Positions 45,303 through 55,362 of a DNA stretch of 64,000 nt are shown in pieces. The stretch covers positions 19,773-83,772 of the forward strand of contig JBAYSY010000006.1 of NCBI GenBank assembly GCA_041675885.1. Direction: 5' to 3'. The stretch is from JBAYSY01 sp041675885. GTDB lineage: Bacteria > Pseudomonadota > Alphaproteobacteria > Rhodobacterales > Rhodobacteraceae. The position numbers and the translations under genes are program-made. The notes under the pieces are model-generated. The model was given only the letters and a program-made list of their open reading frames with translations, was not told where the DNA came from and ran no database searches. How positions within the stretch are numbered: position 1 is the first letter of the stretch; each line of letters starts with the position of its first letter.

Positions 45303-45340
45303 TTCCCGATTATTGCCCCATGACGGGCAAATGTCCCGAA
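45303..45340. promoter_or_regulatory. Inverted repeat in the putA-putR control region
   Basis: TTCCCGATTATTGCCC (45303-45318) and GGGCAAATGTCCCGAA (45325-45340) face each other: the GGGCAA and CCCGAA/TTCGGGAA-like ends are inverted matches. It lies in the 100-base gap between the divergent putA and its Lrp-type regulator, in an AT-rich patch, and ends 17 bases before the regulator ATG. A binding site for that regulator is likely. Confidence 0.55.
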
Positions 45341-45356
45341 GAATGAGGGGGTTCCG

Positions 45357-45833
45357 ATGTCGGATGACCAGCGGGGCGATACGCCCGATCTCGACCGTTT
45401 CGACCATGCGATCCTGCGGGTGGTCGCCGCCGAAGGCCGGATCGCCGTCACCGAGCTGGCGCGGCGGATCGGCCTGTCGAAATCCCCGACCCAGGCGCGG
45501 CTGAAGCGGCTGGAGGCGGCGGGCGTCATCACCGGCTACCGCGCGCAGCTCGACCCGATCCGGATGGGCATGGCCCATGTGGCCTTCGTCGAGGTGCGGC
45601 TGTCGGACACGCGCGAGGCGGCCTTGCAGGCGTTCAACCGCGCGGTGCTGGCGGTGCCGGAGATCGAGCAGTGCCACATGATCGCGGGCGGCTTCGACTA
45701 TCTGCTGAAGGTGCGCACCGCCGATATCAACGACTACCGCCGGGTGTTGGGCGAACGGCTGTCGTCGCTGCCGTATGTCGCCGCGACCTCGACCTATGTG
45801 GCGATGGAAACGGTGAAGGAGGCCGGGTCGTAA
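45357..45833 (+). CDS. putR: Lrp/AsnC-type proline utilisation regulator (PutR-like)
   Basis: 158 residues. The helix-turn-helix is in LDRFDHAILRVVAAEGRIAVTELARRIGLSKSPTQARLKRLEAAGVI, and the RAM ligand domain includes AGGFDYLLKVRTADINDYRRVLGERLSSLPYV. Divergent from putA, the arrangement in which PutR activates putA in the presence of proline in Rhodobacter and Agrobacterium. Function is therefore inferred from family plus context. Confidence 0.92.
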   Translation: MSDDQRGDTPDLDRFDHAILRVVAAEGRIAVTELARRIGLSKSPTQARLKRLEAAGVITGYRAQLDPIRMGMAHVAFVEVRLSDTREAALQAFNRAVLAVPEIEQCHMIAGGFDYLLKVRTADINDYRRVLGERLSSLPYVAATSTYVAMETVKEAGS

Positions 45834-46001
45834 GCAACCGCCCGGGCGGGGCGTTCTGTTGGCCGTGAGGTGGACAATCCCATCTTGTTTCAGCGCGTTG
45901 CAGCTTCATCTTCATGCGTTGGCGCATATTTATTTAACATAATATTTCTTATCAGCACAATGGCCGCCTCCAAATCTCCACCATCCCGGACCCCGCCCCG
46001 T

Positions 46002-46553
46002 TCATCCCGGCAGCGCCGCGCGGGCGGCCATGCTGTGCATTGCCTCGCCGATCTCGCGCAGCGCGGTCTGGGCCATGGAGCGGAACGTGAGGATCTCGAA
46101 CCCCGCGCCGGAACGCATCAGCATCAGCGGCATGTGCCCCAGCAGCGAGCGCACCGACGAGCCCTCGGGAAAAAACCCCGTCCGCAGGTCCATGGGCACC
46201 AGCCGGGCCAGCACCGCCCCGGCGCCCTGCCCGGTCAGCCGCAGCGCCGCCCAGCCGTCCGACTGGTCGGCAAGCGCGGCATGGGCGGCCAGCGCCCCGG
46301 GCGCGGCCACACCCATCAGGAACGCCGTGTCCCGCCCGGCGAATGCGATCTGCGCCGGGCCGCTGACGATCATCCGGTTCGGTTCGGGCCAGCCGAGGCC
46401 CAGCGGGCGCAGCACCTTGGCCACCTGTGCAGCACCGCCCCGGAAAGGTGTGATCGAGGTGATCGGGCCGGGCAGCCATTCCTCCAGCGTTACGCTGGCA
46501 ACTTTGGGAATTTCCATTCCAAAGAAGGGATTTATAGGGATAAGTTCAGCCAC
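46002..46553 (-). CDS. soxG: Sarcosine oxidase gamma subunit
   Basis: 183 residues, last gene of the soxBDAG operon. Family patterns are the N-terminal NPFFGMEIPKVASVTLEEWLPGPITSITPF and GGWAALRLTGQGAGAVLARLVPMDLRTGFFPEGSSVRSLLGHMPLMLMR. The gamma subunit supports assembly of the heterotetrameric cytoplasmic enzyme. The start is GTG at 46553 (VAELIPINPF), which overlaps the soxA stop by eight bases; upstream frame is inside soxA. Confidence 0.92.
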   Translation of the reverse strand: MAELIPINPFFGMEIPKVASVTLEEWLPGPITSITPFRGGAAQVAKVLRPLGLGWPEPNRMIVSGPAQIAFAGRDTAFLMGVAAPGALAAHAALADQSDGWAALRLTGQGAGAVLARLVPMDLRTGFFPEGSSVRSLLGHMPLMLMRSGAGFEILTFRSMAQTALREIGEAMHSMAARAALPG

Positions 46554-49497
46554 GCATCTTCCCTCCCTCGGGGTCGTGGAACACCGGATGGCAGACCTCG
46601 CACAGCATTTCGGCGCCGCGCAGGTGATCGACCATCCGCACCATCTCGCCGGTCCGGGCCCGGCCGTTGCGCAGGAAGCCGAGGCCGAGCCATGAGCCCA
46701 GCGTGGGCGACCAGCAGGCCGAGGTGACATAGCCTTGGCTGTGCTTGCGCACCGCCGGATCGGCGGCGGCGAAGAGATGCGCCCCGGCGCTGACCGGCGT
46801 CTGCGGCGAGGCGGGTTTCAGCCCCACCAGCTGCTCGCGCTCCGCCCCCGAGAGGCCGGGCCGCGCGGCCGCCGCCTTGCCGATGCAGTCCTTGCCCGCC
46901 GCGATCATCCGCGCCATGCCGATGTCGAAGGCGGTCACCCGGCCGTGGATCTCGGCGTGGGTGACAAAGCCCTTTTCGATCCGCAGCACGTTCAGCGCCT
47001 CCAGCCCGTAAGGTCCGCCGCCGAAGGTCTCGGCCCGGGCGCAGAGATCGCGGAACAGCGCGGCGCCGTAGCGGGCGGGCACGGCAATCTCGTAGCCGAG
47101 TTCGCCCGAGAAGGAGATGCGGAACAGCCGCGCCTCGACCCCCATCAACCGCAGCGGGCCGCAACCCATGAAGGGGAAATCGCCGGTCAGCGGCTCATCC
47201 AGCATGGTGTTCAGCAGGTCGCGCGCCTTCGGCCCGGCCACGGCGAATTGCGCCCATTGCTCGGTCACCGAAATCAGGGCCACGTCCCAATCCGCGCAAT
47301 GCGCCTGCCGCACGAAGTCGAGGTGCCGCATCACCTGCCCCGCCGCCGCGGTGGTGGTGGTCATCAGGTAGTGCGTCTCGCCCAGCCGCGCGGTGGTGCC
47401 GTCGTCCATGACATGGCCGTCCTCGCGCAACATCAGCCCGTAACGCACCCGCCCCACCGGCAGGGTGGAAAACGTGTTGGTATAGACGAAATCCAGAAAC
47501 CGCGCCGCATCCGGCCCCTGAATGTCGATCTTGCCCAGCGTCGAGACATCGCAGACCCCGACCGAACCCCGCACCATCGCCACCTCGCGGTCGCAGGCGT
47601 CGCGCCATGTGGCCTCGCCCGGCAGCGGGAAATAGGACGGCCGATACCACAGCCCGGCCTCGATCATCGGCGCGTGGCGGGCGACCGACGCCTGATGCGA
47701 GGTCATGAAGCGCTGCGGCTGGAACCCCTCGGCCCGCCCGCCCGCGCCCATCGCGGCGATCGACACCGGGCTGTAGGGCGGGCGGAAGGTGGTGGTGCCG
47801 GTCTCGGGAATGCCGCGCCCGGTGGCGTCGGCCAGCACGGCGAGCGCCGCGACGTTCGAATTGCGGCCCTGATCCGGGGCCATGCCCTGCGTGGTGTAGC
47901 GTTTCATATGCTCGACCGAGCGGAAGTTCTCGGCCGCCGCAAGGGTCACGTCCTTCACCGTCACGTCATTGGCAAGGTCGAGCCAGGCCCTGCCCCGCCC
48001 CGGCACCGCCCAGAGCGGCTCTATCGCATAGGGCTGGTCCGCCGTCTCCGGCGCCTCAAGCGCGGCGGGTTTCAGCCCGAGGTCGGCCAGCGCTTCCCGC
48101 GCCGCGCGCAGCCCGTCGGCGAGGCAGGCGGCGGTATCGAACAGCCCGCGCGCCGCCCCTGCCGCCTCCAGCCCCGGCACCATGTCCGGGCGCGGCACGA
48201 AAGCGGCAAGCGCCGCGTCCCATTCCGGCCGCCCGTTCATGTGGCAGGCCAGATGCAGCGTCGGGTTCCAGCCGCCGGAGACGGCGAGACAATCGACCTC
48301 CAGCGTCACGCTGCCCGCGCTGTCGGTCAGGGTGATCTCGCGCAGGCCAAGCCTGCCGCGCGTCCCCGTCACCTGCGCCCCGCGCCAGACCCGGAAATCC
48401 TCCAGCGCCGAGGCATTGGGGCGGCTGTCGATCAGCATCACCTCGGCCCCGGCGGCCTGCAATGCCCGCGCCGTCGCCCGCGCGCCGTCGTTGTTGGCGA
48501 AGACCGCGATCCTGCGGCCCGCCAGCACCCCCCAGCGGTTCAGATAGGCAAGCGCCGCCGAGGCGAGCATCACCCCCGGCCGGTCGTTGTCGGGGAACGC
48601 GACCGGCCGTTCCAGCGCGCCCGCCGCAAGGATCGCCCGCTTCGCCACGATGCGCCAGAAACATTCGCGCGGCAGGGGGCCGGTCTCGGCCAGATGCAGC
48701 CCGACCCGTTCCAGCGCACCGAAGGTGCCGTGGTCGTAGGCGCCGGTGACGGTGGTGCGCGGCATCAGCCGGATATTGGGCATCGTTGCCAGTTCCGCCA
48801 GCACGGTTTCGGCCCATTCCGGGCCGGGCCTGCCGCCGACCACGGGCTGTTCCGACAGAAGCCGCCCGCCCATCCGCGAATCTTCCTCGGCCAGGATCAC
48901 ATCGGCCCCTGCCCGCCCGGCCGCGAGCGCCGCCATCAGCCCGGCGGGCCCGGCGCCGATCACCAGCAGGTCGCAGAAGGCATAAGCCTTTTCATAGGGC
49001 GCATCGTCGTGGCGGCCCGAGAGGCGGCCGAGCCCGGCGGCGCGGCGGATCAGCGGTTCGTAGAGCTTTTCCCAGAAGGCGCGCGGCCACATGAAGGTCT
49101 TGTAGTAGAACCCGGCGGCAAGGAAGGGCGCGGCGAGGTCGTTCACCGCCATCAGGTCGAGCGAGAGCGACGGCCAGCGGTTCTGGCTGGCCACGCGCAA
49201 GCCCCCGAACAGCTCCTGCACCGTGGCGCGGACGTTCGGGGTCTGCTGGCCGTCCTCGATCACGGTCACCAGCGCGTTCGGCTCCTCCGCGCCGGCGGTC
49301 AGCACGCCGCGCGGGCGGTGATACTTGAACGACCGGCCCATCAGCCGCACACCGTTGGCCAGCAGTGCCGAGGCCACGGTATCGCCGCGACAGCCGCCGT
49401 ATTCCACCCCGTCGAAACTGAAGCGCAGCGGTTCGGAGCGGTCGATCAGCCCGTAGCCCGCGACCCGGACGGGACCGGCATTCGGGGGTGTGCTCAT
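46546..49497 (-). CDS. soxA: Sarcosine oxidase alpha subunit
   Basis: 983 residues. The N-terminal 2Fe-2S-ferredoxin-like region (FSFDGVEYGGCRGDTVASALLANG) no longer holds a cluster. An NAD-binding dinucleotide domain has VIGAGPAGLMAALAAGRAG near residue 170, and the C-terminal third is a GcvT-like tetrahydrofolate domain (VCDVSTLGKIDIQGPDAARFLDFVYTN, GELGYEIAVP, KGFVTHAEIHGRVTAFDIG). In the complex, sarcosine is demethylated to glycine with the methyl carbon passed to tetrahydrofolate and electrons to oxygen. The ATG at 49497 overlaps soxD by four bases. Confidence 0.96.
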   Translation of the reverse strand: MSTPPNAGPVRVAGYGLIDRSEPLRFSFDGVEYGGCRGDTVASALLANGVRLMGRSFKYHRPRGVLTAGAEEPNALVTVIEDGQQTPNVRATVQELFGGLRVASQNRWPSLSLDLMAVNDLAAPFLAAGFYYKTFMWPRAFWEKLYEPLIRRAAGLGRLSGRHDDAPYEKAYAFCDLLVIGAGPAGLMAALAAGRAGADVILAEEDSRMGGRLLSEQPVVGGRPGPEWAETVLAELATMPNIRLMPRTTVTGAYDHGTFGALERVGLHLAETGPLPRECFWRIVAKRAILAAGALERPVAFPDNDRPGVMLASAALAYLNRWGVLAGRRIAVFANNDGARATARALQAAGAEVMLIDSRPNASALEDFRVWRGAQVTGTRGRLGLREITLTDSAGSVTLEVDCLAVSGGWNPTLHLACHMNGRPEWDAALAAFVPRPDMVPGLEAAGAARGLFDTAACLADGLRAAREALADLGLKPAALEAPETADQPYAIEPLWAVPGRGRAWLDLANDVTVKDVTLAAAENFRSVEHMKRYTTQGMAPDQGRNSNVAALAVLADATGRGIPETGTTTFRPPYSPVSIAAMGAGGRAEGFQPQRFMTSHQASVARHAPMIEAGLWYRPSYFPLPGEATWRDACDREVAMVRGSVGVCDVSTLGKIDIQGPDAARFLDFVYTNTFSTLPVGRVRYGLMLREDGHVMDDGTTARLGETHYLMTTTTAAAGQVMRHLDFVRQAHCADWDVALISVTEQWAQFAVAGPKARDLLNTMLDEPLTGDFPFMGCGPLRLMGVEARLFRISFSGELGYEIAVPARYGAALFRDLCARAETFGGGPYGLEALNVLRIEKGFVTHAEIHGRVTAFDIGMARMIAAGKDCIGKAAAARPGLSGAEREQLVGLKPASPQTPVSAGAHLFAAADPAVRKHSQGYVTSACWSPTLGSWLGLGFLRNGRARTGEMVRMVDHLRGAEMLCEVCHPVFHDPEGGKMRG

Positions 49498-49766
49498 GCC
49501 CCGCCCCTCCCGGAAACCGGCATCACCGGATCGACCCCGTGGACCGCATGGGTGACGGTATCGCGCGTGACCGCCAGCCACGTGCCGCAGGGGTCGTGAT
49601 ACCACAGGTCGCGGGTGCGCCCGGCCGGGTTGTCGCGGTTGTGCAGGTGGTCGTCCCACGCCTGCGGCGGCGCATCGGGGGCCGGGCGGTTCAGGTAGTC
49701 GTCCGACCCGTAATAGGTGTATTCGCGCCGGTCGCGGGTGCCGCAGAGGGGGCAGGTGATGCGCAT
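49494..49766 (-). CDS. soxD: Sarcosine oxidase delta subunit
   Basis: 90 residues, a zinc-binding small subunit. Cys5 and Cys8 (ITCPLCGTR) with His57 and Cys60 (WYHDPCGTW) match the known zinc ligands of the family. The middle part REYTYYGSDDYLNRPAPDAP is conserved. It is tightly packed between soxB (seven bases upstream) and soxA (ATGA overlap). Confidence 0.95.
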   Translation of the reverse strand: MRITCPLCGTRDRREYTYYGSDDYLNRPAPDAPPQAWDDHLHNRDNPAGRTRDLWYHDPCGTWLAVTRDTVTHAVHGVDPVMPVSGRGGA

Positions 49767-49773
49767 GGTGTCC

Positions 49774-51024
49774 TCAGTGCAGATTATGCTGGCTGCCGGT
49801 GCCTTCCTCGTCGAGAAGATGCCCGGTCGCGAAACGGTCGAGGCGGAAGCGGCGGGCGTAGTCGTGGCTCTCGCCCGTGGCCATCAGATGCGCCATGCAC
49901 CAGCCCGAGGCCGGAACCGCCTTGAAGCCGCCGTAGTTCCAGCCGCAGTCGATGAACAGCCCCTCGACCGGCGTGCGGTCGATGATGGGCGAGCCGTCCG
50001 GGGTCATGTCCATGATCCCGCCCCAGGACCGCAGCACCTTCGCCCGGCCGATCATCGGCATCAGGGTCATGCCCGCCTCCATCACATGCTCCACCATCGG
50101 CAGGTTCCCCCGCTGGGCGTAGCTTGCGTAGAAGTCGAGGTCGCCGCCGAACACCAGCCCGCCCTTGTCGGACTGGCTGATGTAGAAATGCCCCATGCCG
50201 AAGCTGATCACATGGTCGATGCAGGGCTTCAGCCCCTCGGTCACGAAGGCTTGCAGGATGTGCGATTCGACCGGCAGCCGCATCCCGGCCATCGCCGCCA
50301 CCTGCCCCGAGCGGCCCGCGGTGATGATCCCCACCCGCCGGGCCCGGATCGCACCGCGCGTGGTCTGCACCCCGGTGACGCGGCCGTTCATGATGTCGAT
50401 CCCGGTCACCTCGCAGTTCTGCACCAGATCGACCCCGCGCCGGTCGGCGGCCCGCGCATAGCCCCAGGCCACCGCGTCGTGCCGCGCCGTGCCGCCGCGC
50501 GGGTGCAAAAGCCCGCCGTGGATCGGGAACCTCGTCTGGCCGTAGTCGAGATAGGGCAGCATCTCGCGCACCCCCTCGCGGTCCAGCAGAACCGCGTCGT
50601 CGCCCTGGTTGATCATCGCATTGCCGCGCCGCACGAAGGCGTCGCGCTGGCCGTCGGAGTGGAACAGGTTGATCAGGCCGCGCTGGGAGTGCATGACGTT
50701 GTAGTTGAGCTCGGCCTCCAGCCCCTCCCACAGCTTGAGCGAGTGGGAGTAGAACTCGGAATTGCCGGGCAGGAAGTAGTTGGCCCGCACGATGGTGGTG
50801 TTGCGCCCGACGTTGCCGCCGCCCAGATACCCTTTCTCCAGCACCGCCACATCGGTCAGCCCGTGGTTCTTCGCCAGATACCAGGCGGTCGAAAGCCCGT
50901 GGCCGCCGCCGCCGATGATCACCGTGTCGTATTCCGCCTTTGGCGCGGGATCGCGCCAGACCGGCGCCCAGCCCCGCTGGCCCCGCAGCCCCTCGGCGAT
51001 CACCCGCCAACCGGAATAGCGCAT
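49774..51024 (-). CDS. soxB: Sarcosine oxidase beta subunit
   Basis: 416-residue flavoprotein subunit. The FAD-binding Rossmann motif is DTVIIGGGGHGLSTAWYLA at about residue 33. LLHPRGGTARHDAVAWGYAR contains His174, probably the covalent FMN ligand. C-terminal TPDGSPIIDRTP and GWNYGGFKAVPASGW complete the family pattern. It is the catalytic dehydrogenase subunit oxidising sarcosine. First gene of soxBDAG; GGAG lies seven bases before the ATG. No glyA, folD or purU follows the operon here. Confidence 0.96.
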   Translation of the reverse strand: MRYSGWRVIAEGLRGQRGWAPVWRDPAPKAEYDTVIIGGGGHGLSTAWYLAKNHGLTDVAVLEKGYLGGGNVGRNTTIVRANYFLPGNSEFYSHSLKLWEGLEAELNYNVMHSQRGLINLFHSDGQRDAFVRRGNAMINQGDDAVLLDREGVREMLPYLDYGQTRFPIHGGLLHPRGGTARHDAVAWGYARAADRRGVDLVQNCEVTGIDIMNGRVTGVQTTRGAIRARRVGIITAGRSGQVAAMAGMRLPVESHILQAFVTEGLKPCIDHVISFGMGHFYISQSDKGGLVFGGDLDFYASYAQRGNLPMVEHVMEAGMTLMPMIGRAKVLRSWGGIMDMTPDGSPIIDRTPVEGLFIDCGWNYGGFKAVPASGWCMAHLMATGESHDYARRFRLDRFATGHLLDEEGTGSQHNLH

Positions 51025-51454
51025 CTCGGACTCCGCTCTCTTGCCCCGGCCCCCTTGCCTTGGCCCGCATCCTTCCCGACTGAACCGGGTTCAGGCCGGA
51101 ATTTCAATGCCCGGTGCAGGTTCGCGGCGGAAATCCTTGCGCGTGGGTGGCAGGAGGGGGCGCAAAGGACAGCGGCCGCCGTCGTCCCGAAGGCACGCCT
51201 CCGGCGTGACGCGGGTGGTCGGCCGCTGCCCGGCGGTGCTTGCGCAGCTTGATCCCGGACGAAGGACGCCGGGTACACATCGCGCCCTGCCCCGTCACTG
51301 GCCCTTCCCGGGCCGCGCAGGCAACACAATGCTGCCTCAAAGACCGGATAAGCCGCGTATTCACAACAATCCGCGAATGCGGCATAAGACGGCACGGGCA
51401 GGCGGGTGCGGGCAGGTGAATGTTGGTGCCGCCGCGCCCCGGGGCAAAGTAACG
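51025..51454. other. Intergenic region between soxB and the capsule export ATPase
   Basis: 430 bases between divergent operons, holding both promoter regions and the family-B copy S4. The capsule ATPase frame is open through it, but it has no conserved coding features before ATG 51455. No RNA gene was recognised. Confidence 0.45.
51171..51259 (-). repeat. Variant palindromic repeat S4 (family B)
   Basis: Runs from AGCGGCCGCCGTCGTCCC through an alternative inner hairpin (CACGCC-TCC-GGCGTG) to GGTCGGCCGCTGCCCGGCGG and ends GATCCCGGAC. Outer parts match L1 and L2 in reverse; the centre differs from both. It may be a diverged long copy. Confidence 0.6.
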
Positions 51455-52108
51455 ATGATCGAGTTCGAGAATGTCAGCAAGTCCTTCTGGACGGGGCAAA
51501 GCCGCAAGGTGATCCTCGACCGCGCGTCTTTCCGCATCGACATCGGCCATTCGCTGGGCATCCTCGCCCCGAACGGCACCGGCAAGACCACGATCATCAA
51601 CATGATGGCCGGGCTGGAAAAGCCCGACGAGGGCCGGATCGCCCGCACCGCGCGCATCTCCTTTCCGCTCGGCTTCATGGGCGGCGTGATGGGCAAGCAC
51701 AGCGGCACCGAAAACGCCCGCTACATCGCAAGGCTCTACGGGCTCGACCCCGATTACGTCGAGGCGTTCTGCCGCTGGCTCTGCGGGATCGAGGAATATT
51801 TCGACATGCCGGTCGGCACCTACAGTTCCGGCATGAAGTCGCGGTTTTCCTTTGCGCTGATGCTGGCGATGGAATTCGACATCTACCTGATCGACGAGGG
51901 GATGCCCTCGACCACCGACGCCGCCTTCAACCGCAAGGCGGGCGGCATCCTGCGCGACCGGCTGAGGAACGCGACCGTGGTGGTGGTGTCGCATCAGGCA
52001 TCGACGCTGGAAAAGTTCTGCCGTTCGGCCGCGGTGCTGCGCAACGGCCAGCTTTACATGTTCGACACCCTCGAAGAGGCGAAACAGCTTTATGACTACC
52101 AGACCTAA
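51455..52108 (+). CDS. Capsule polysaccharide export ABC ATPase (KpsT type)
   Basis: 217 residues. Starts MIEFENVSKSFWTG. The Walker A region is LAPNGTGKTT, in which the usual first Gly is Ala. The family signature segment is YSSGMKSRFSFALMLAMEFDIYLIDEGM, with Asp-Glu as Walker B, and SHQASTLEKFCRSAAVLRNGQL follows. KpsT-type proteins power export of capsular polysaccharide through a KpsM permease, but no KpsM gene is found in the window. The next gene overlaps by 17 bases and encodes the periplasmic-spanning partner, so the two are co-translated. Confidence 0.9.
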   Translation: MIEFENVSKSFWTGQSRKVILDRASFRIDIGHSLGILAPNGTGKTTIINMMAGLEKPDEGRIARTARISFPLGFMGGVMGKHSGTENARYIARLYGLDPDYVEAFCRWLCGIEEYFDMPVGTYSSGMKSRFSFALMLAMEFDIYLIDEGMPSTTDAAFNRKAGGILRDRLRNATVVVVSHQASTLEKFCRSAAVLRNGQLYMFDTLEEAKQLYDYQT

Positions 52109-53801
52109 GGCCCGCAGGTTCCGCATCCGCCGGACCGGCCCGCTGGGTGCGGGCGGCCCGGGGGTCGATGATGACGGCAGCCATGACGCCGGGGCCGCGC
52201 ACCGGGGCGAAGCCCGCGCGTCCGGGGCCCCGGCCGAGGACGGGTTCGGCCCCAGCCGCTTTCCGACCGCCGCGCCTGCCCCGACCAGCCTCGCCCCGCC
52301 CGCCCCGGCAGCGACCGGCGATCCCGCCCTGCCCGCCGATACCGGGATCGACGCCATCCGGCACGAGGGGCTGACCGGCCGTCAACTGCGCATGGCGCGG
52401 CGGGTGGCGCAGCGCCACGGGATTGCGGCCACTTCGGATTACGACGCGGTGCGGCTGCTGCGCAAGGCCGGGATCGACCCGTTCCAGCGGGCAACCGTGC
52501 TGGAACTGGTGGCGCCGCGCACCGCGACCGGCGACGGCGGCGCGGACGAGCCCCCGGCGGGGTCGCGCGCGCTGACCGTGCCCGCCGACCCGCGGCTTCC
52601 GCGCACGATCCGGCCGGGCGGGCTGCCCTCGGTCGAGCATCGCGCCGAGGTCAGCCACGCCGCCGACGTGCTGCGCATCCAGCGCGACATCGCCCGGCGC
52701 AGGCGGCGGCGCTTCATGCTGCTGATGACGCGGCTCTTGTTCTTCGTCGGCCTGCCGACGCTGCTTGCGGCATATTATTACTACGCCGTCGCCACGCCGC
52801 TTTACGCCACCAGGTCGGAATTCGTCATCCAGCAGGCCGAGGGTCAGGCGGCAGGCGGGCTTGGCGGGCTGTTCGCGGGCACCCAGTTCGCCACCTCGCA
52901 GGATTCGATCGCGGTGCAGGGCTATCTGCAATCGCGCGATGCGATGATCCGGCTCGACCGCGACGTGGGGTTCCGGCCGCATTTCTCGCATGACGGAATC
53001 GACCCGATCCAGCGGCTTCCCGCCGATGCGGGGATCGAATCGTCCTACCGGCTTTACGGCCGCAACGTGAAGATCAGCTACGACCCGACCGAGGGCATCA
53101 TCAAGATGGAGGTGATCGCCCCCGATCCCGAGGTCTCGGCCAGCTGGAGCCGGGCGCTGATCGCCTATGCTGAGGAACAGGTCGATCACCTGACCCAGCG
53201 GCTGCGCGCCGACCAGATGCAGGGCGCCCGCGCCAGCTACGAGGAAGCCGAGGAAAAGATGCTCCAGGCGCAGATGCGCGTGGTCGAGCTTCAGGAACGC
53301 TTTCAGGTATTGTCGAGCGAGGTCGAGGTCACGCTGATCACCACGCAGATCTCCAACCTGGAAAGCCAGTTGACCCAGGACCGGCTGGCGATCAGCCAGA
53401 TGCTGTCGAACCCGAGCCCGAACCGCGCCCGGCTGGAGCCGTTGCAGCGGCGGGTGGCGACGCTGGAAGAGGAAATCGCGACGCTGCGCGCAAGGCTGAC
53501 CGAAAGCGGCGCCGAAGGGCTGTCGCTGGCCCGGGTGCAAAGCGAACTGGTGGTGGCGGAGGCCAATGTCGCCACGCGGCAGATGATGCTGGCGCAGGCG
53601 CTGCAACAGCTTGAAACCGCGCGGATCGAGGCCAACCGGCAGGTGCGCTACCTCTCGGTCAGTGTCAGCCCGACCGCCCCGGACGAGGCCACCTATCCGC
53701 GTGCATTCGAGAATACCGTGGTGGCGATGCTGATCTTCTCGGGGATCTACCTGATGATCGCCATGACCGCCTCGATCCTGCGCGAACAGGTCTCGGCCTG
53801 A
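52092..53801 (+). CDS. Capsule polysaccharide export inner-membrane protein (KpsE/BexC type)
   Basis: 569 residues. An unusually long cytoplasmic N-terminal region (about 210 residues) is rich in Arg, Ala and Pro. Then come a membrane segment LLMTRLLFFVGLPTLLAAYYYYAV, the conserved TPLYATRSEFVIQQAE, a long periplasmic coiled coil (about 380-515; EEAEEKMLQAQMRVVELQERF and RRVATLEEEIATLRARL), and a second membrane segment VVAMLIFSGIYLMIAMTA near the C terminus. This is the polysaccharide co-polymerase layout. The extended N terminus contains GLTGRQLRMARRVAQRHGIAA, which resembles leaders of other Rhodobacterales homologues. Overlaps the ATPase gene. Confidence 0.9.
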   Translation: MTTRPKARRFRIRRTGPLGAGGPGVDDDGSHDAGAAHRGEARASGAPAEDGFGPSRFPTAAPAPTSLAPPAPAATGDPALPADTGIDAIRHEGLTGRQLRMARRVAQRHGIAATSDYDAVRLLRKAGIDPFQRATVLELVAPRTATGDGGADEPPAGSRALTVPADPRLPRTIRPGGLPSVEHRAEVSHAADVLRIQRDIARRRRRRFMLLMTRLLFFVGLPTLLAAYYYYAVATPLYATRSEFVIQQAEGQAAGGLGGLFAGTQFATSQDSIAVQGYLQSRDAMIRLDRDVGFRPHFSHDGIDPIQRLPADAGIESSYRLYGRNVKISYDPTEGIIKMEVIAPDPEVSASWSRALIAYAEEQVDHLTQRLRADQMQGARASYEEAEEKMLQAQMRVVELQERFQVLSSEVEVTLITTQISNLESQLTQDRLAISQMLSNPSPNRARLEPLQRRVATLEEEIATLRARLTESGAEGLSLARVQSELVVAEANVATRQMMLAQALQQLETARIEANRQVRYLSVSVSPTAPDEATYPRAFENTVVAMLIFSGIYLMIAMTASILREQVSA

Positions 53802-53828
53802 TTCGGGCGGGGCGGTGATGGCGGCTGC

Positions 53829-54006
53829 GGTGCGCTGAAGCGCACCCTACCGGGGGGCCGGACGGATTGACCTGTAGGGGGTGTTTCCGCCCACCACCCC
53901 GGTTGATCCCCCTGTGGTTGATCCCCTGTCACGACAGAGGGCAAGCGGTGCCCGCATCCGGCGTTCCACCCCGTCCCGCCACACGTAGGGTACGCTTCAG
54001 CGCACC
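53829..54006. repeat. REPIN-like inverted repeat pair R3 (family A), long spacer
   Basis: Units at 53829-53850 and 53985-54006 in the same facing orientation as R1 and R2. The second has one changed base in its stem (GGGTACGC for GGGTGCGC). The spacer is 134 bp rather than 31 bp, so it is either an insertion in a 75-bp element or two separate REP landings. It fills the gap between two convergent genes, the capsule gene and the ABC ATPase. Confidence 0.8.
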
Positions 54007-54019
54007 ACGCCCCCGCGCC

Positions 54020-55102
<1,083 letters not shown>

Positions 55103-55201
55103 TCGCGGTCTCTCGCCCTTGTTTTCCGATGAATTCCATCGGATTTCGGGCGGGATAGCAGCCCGGCGCCCATGCCGCAAGCCGGTCGTGGGCCGCGCCG
55201 C

Positions 55202-55257
55202 GCAACAGAGGGCAGCGGCCGGCCGCGGCCCGAGTCGATGGCGCGGCTGTTCCGGGC
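55202..55257 (-). repeat. Short palindromic repeat S5 (family B)
   Basis: Begins GCAACAGAGGGCAGCGGCCG, has a shortened second hairpin, and ends GCGCGGCTGTTCCGGGC, the S2/S8-type first arm. Reverse orientation. It lies between the divergent ABC ATPase and MsbA-like genes. Confidence 0.65.
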
Positions 55258-55362
55258 AAGGGGTGCGCGTATCCGGCAGCCCACGCGCCCCGGCTTGCCT
55301 CCCGCGCCGGTTTCGGGCTAGGTCCGCCGGGCGCGTGTGCAATCCGGCTGACCGAGGCCCCC

